From the NCBI RefSeq assembly GCF_003612565.1, contig NZ_RAZG01000004.1, forward strand, positions 87,632 through 151,631: a stretch of 64,000 nt of DNA, written 5' to 3'. Within the stretch, counting starts at the first letter, position 1. Every line of letters starts with the position of its first letter. The notes below the pieces were generated by a model. The model saw nothing but the letters and a program-made list of their open reading frames with translations, was not told where the DNA came from and searched no databases. The DNA is from Roseburia sp. 1XD42-69. Its GTDB lineage: Bacteria; Bacillota; Clostridia; Lachnospirales; Lachnospiraceae. A program made the translations under genes and the position numbers. This document shows positions 62,792 through 64,000 of the stretch, one piece after another.

Positions 62792-63687
62792 ATGCTTAGA
62801 TCCATTAAGCCTAAGGGGCGGGTCATTGCCTTATTTTTGTGTATCCCCGTTATCTGGTATGTGTTTTCTGTGTTTGTTCCCCTGTTGACTGCTGTGTTTT
62901 ACAGTCTTTTTGAGTGGAAGGGAGGGCCTAAGAAAACATTTATCGGCCTTGCAAATTACATAGACCTGATAAAAGACGGAACATTCTGGGAGGCTTTCAG
63001 CCACAATATCTATCTTGTGCTTGCCTGTATTGTGGGGCAGGTGGGCATAGCTTTCGTGTTTGTTTTAATTGTAAACTCAAGGTTAGTAAAATTAAAAGGC
63101 ATTCACAGGACCTTCGGATTTTTCCCCAGCACCATATCAGCGGTATGTATCGGATTTATCTGGATGATGATATACGATTACAAGAGGGGTGTTTTAAACT
63201 GGCTTCTCACTGTGACAGGACATGAGGATAAGGTTAAGGTCTGGTTAAACGAGCCGTTCTTGTTATGGTTCTTGTGGCAATTCCCTTAATCTGGCAGTTT
63301 ATCGGCTATTATATGGTAATCCTTTTATCCGCTATCTCCTCCGTGGACGCAGAGATTTTCGAGGTTGCGGAGTTGGACGGGGCAAATGCTTTCCAGAGGG
63401 CGATTTACATCGTACTGCCTTTGATTAAAAATACCCTTTTGGTCTGCGTTACCCTGTGTGTGGCAGGTAACATGAAAGCCTTCGACCATATATACACCAT
63501 GACGGAGGGAGGGCCGGGAACATCCTCCATGGTTATGGCCATGTACGGTTATAAAATTTCTTTTGCCCAGATGAACATGGGATACGGCAGCGCAATCTCC
63601 GTAGGTATTTTTATTGTCAGCCTGATTGTAATCGGCGGAAGCCAGAAACTTATGAATTGGCTTATGCGGGATAAGGGGGTAGAGTAA
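62792..63687 (+). pseudogene. sugar ABC transporter permease (MalF-like), frameshifted
   Basis: ATG 62792 after AAGGAGG. The first frame covers four helices (GRVIALFLCIPVIWYVFSVF, LANYIDLIKDGTFWEAF) up to VKVWLNEP at about 63250. The remainder (LVMVLVAIPLIWQFIGYYMV, then VDAEIFEVAELDGANAFQRA, the EAA loop that contacts the ATPase) is in another frame. A single missing base near 63252-63256 explains it. The EAA loop is intact. Without repair only the N-terminal part would be made. Confidence 0.78.
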
Positions 63688-63688
63688 T

Positions 63689-63974
63689 ATGGCACAGATG
63701 GAAAAAATTACAGGGGGCAGAACCACCGGGGAAAAAGTAAAGACAGGTATTCTTGGGTTTTTCCATTTCCTGTATCTTTCCTCTGGTATGGATGTTCTAC
63801 TCATCCTTAAAGACAAAGCGGGTATTTAACGCAGATATTATGGGGCTTCCCAAGGAGCCTACCTTTAGCAACTATCAGAAAATTATGACAAATGCGGATT
63901 ATCACATCGGCCAGTCCAAGTCGGTCATTGAGGCTGTAAAAAATCTTGTGTCTATGAACTTTAGACTTTCCTGA
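63689..63974 (+). pseudogene. second sugar ABC permease (MalG-like), frameshifted and truncated
   Basis: ATG 63689 opens two bases after the first permease stop. The opening residues (MAQMEKITGGRTTGEKVKTG) leave frame before 63753, after which the first helix and loop of a MalG-like permease appear (CIFPLVWMFYSSLKTKRVF, GLPKEPTFSNYQKIM). The family resemblance then ends after ADYHIGQS and a stop follows at 63974, about 190 residues short. The gene is clearly broken within the window. Confidence 0.72.
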
Positions 63975-64000
63975 TAAGAATTAGATATGTAAGAGTATTT

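Noticed and set aside
1..64000. tRNA, rRNA or CRISPR features
   Set aside because: None were recognised on either strand by eye; a covariance-model search was not possible.

Overview
The window looks like chromosomal DNA of a Gram-positive gut-type Clostridia, most likely Lachnospiraceae. The grounds are the ribosome binding sites (AGGAGG type), sigma-A style promoters (TTGACA-N17-TATTAT), an LCP ligase plus polyprenyl-phosphate sugar transferase, secreted Fn3/glucosaminidase hydrolases, a lipobox amidase, a cellobiose phosphorylase with a LacI regulator, and many DUF6056/DUF6077-type membrane proteins. I cannot name the genus from sequence alone.

Region A (1-17091) is markedly AT-rich and reads as a surface-glycan decoration locus. 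It has an FAD oxidoreductase (cut by the window start), GT2 enzymes, an SDR, a TIM-barrel sugar isomerase, a GT2 followed by two small SMR/EamA membrane proteins (an ArnC/ArnE/ArnF-like arrangement), a WecE-like aminotransferase, and a decayed membrane glycosyltransferase. An acyltransferase follows whose frame is broken by a run of ten Gs. Next is a compact acyl-chemistry operon: GNAT, FabG-like SDR, stand-alone ACP, AMP-forming ligase, type II thioesterase, a fused LuxE-LuxC protein, a second GNAT and a GT2. The most economical reading is synthesis of an unusual acyl side chain placed on a 4-amino-4,6-dideoxy sugar, comparable to the ACP/ligase/dehydrogenase/LuxC-LuxE set (RfbK-L-M-N) of the Vibrio cholerae O1 O-antigen.

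Region B (17092-21045) is decay: a second GT2-linked SMR pair reduced to fragments, unrecognised short frames, a TPR-like fragment, and IS66 relics in which one element appears to interrupt another.

Region C (21046-25776) has an XRE regulator, glmS with a strong promoter, a DUF6056 membrane protein, a LytTR response-regulator relic and a GtrA protein. glmS supplies glucosamine-6-phosphate, the precursor of peptidoglycan and amino-sugar glycans.

Region D (25780-47413) is a second, less AT-rich polysaccharide cluster with long co-directional genes. It holds a nucleotidyltransferase, a secreted DUF5722/Fn3 protein, several GT2s, three large two-domain GT2s, membrane GT-C-like proteins, a membrane-metallo-beta-lactamase fusion, a Wzx-type flippase, a WbaP/WcaJ-type initiating transferase, a DUF1972 glycosyltransferase, and finally an LCP protein that would attach the finished polymer to the wall.

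Region E (47527-57601) is cell-envelope maintenance: HtrA protease, carbamate kinase, an amidase-8xFn3-glucosaminidase protein, a 4xFn3-glucosaminidase protein, a lipoprotein amidase and a small His-rich repeat protein. Region F (57720-64000) is a cellobiose phosphorylase gene divergent from a LacI regulator, with two matching operators exactly 210 bp apart, followed by a sugar ABC transporter in which all three genes are frameshifted or truncated.

The ON/OFF and pseudogene calls assume the sequence is correct. Several frameshifts sit in short homopolymers, so read-level checking matters.
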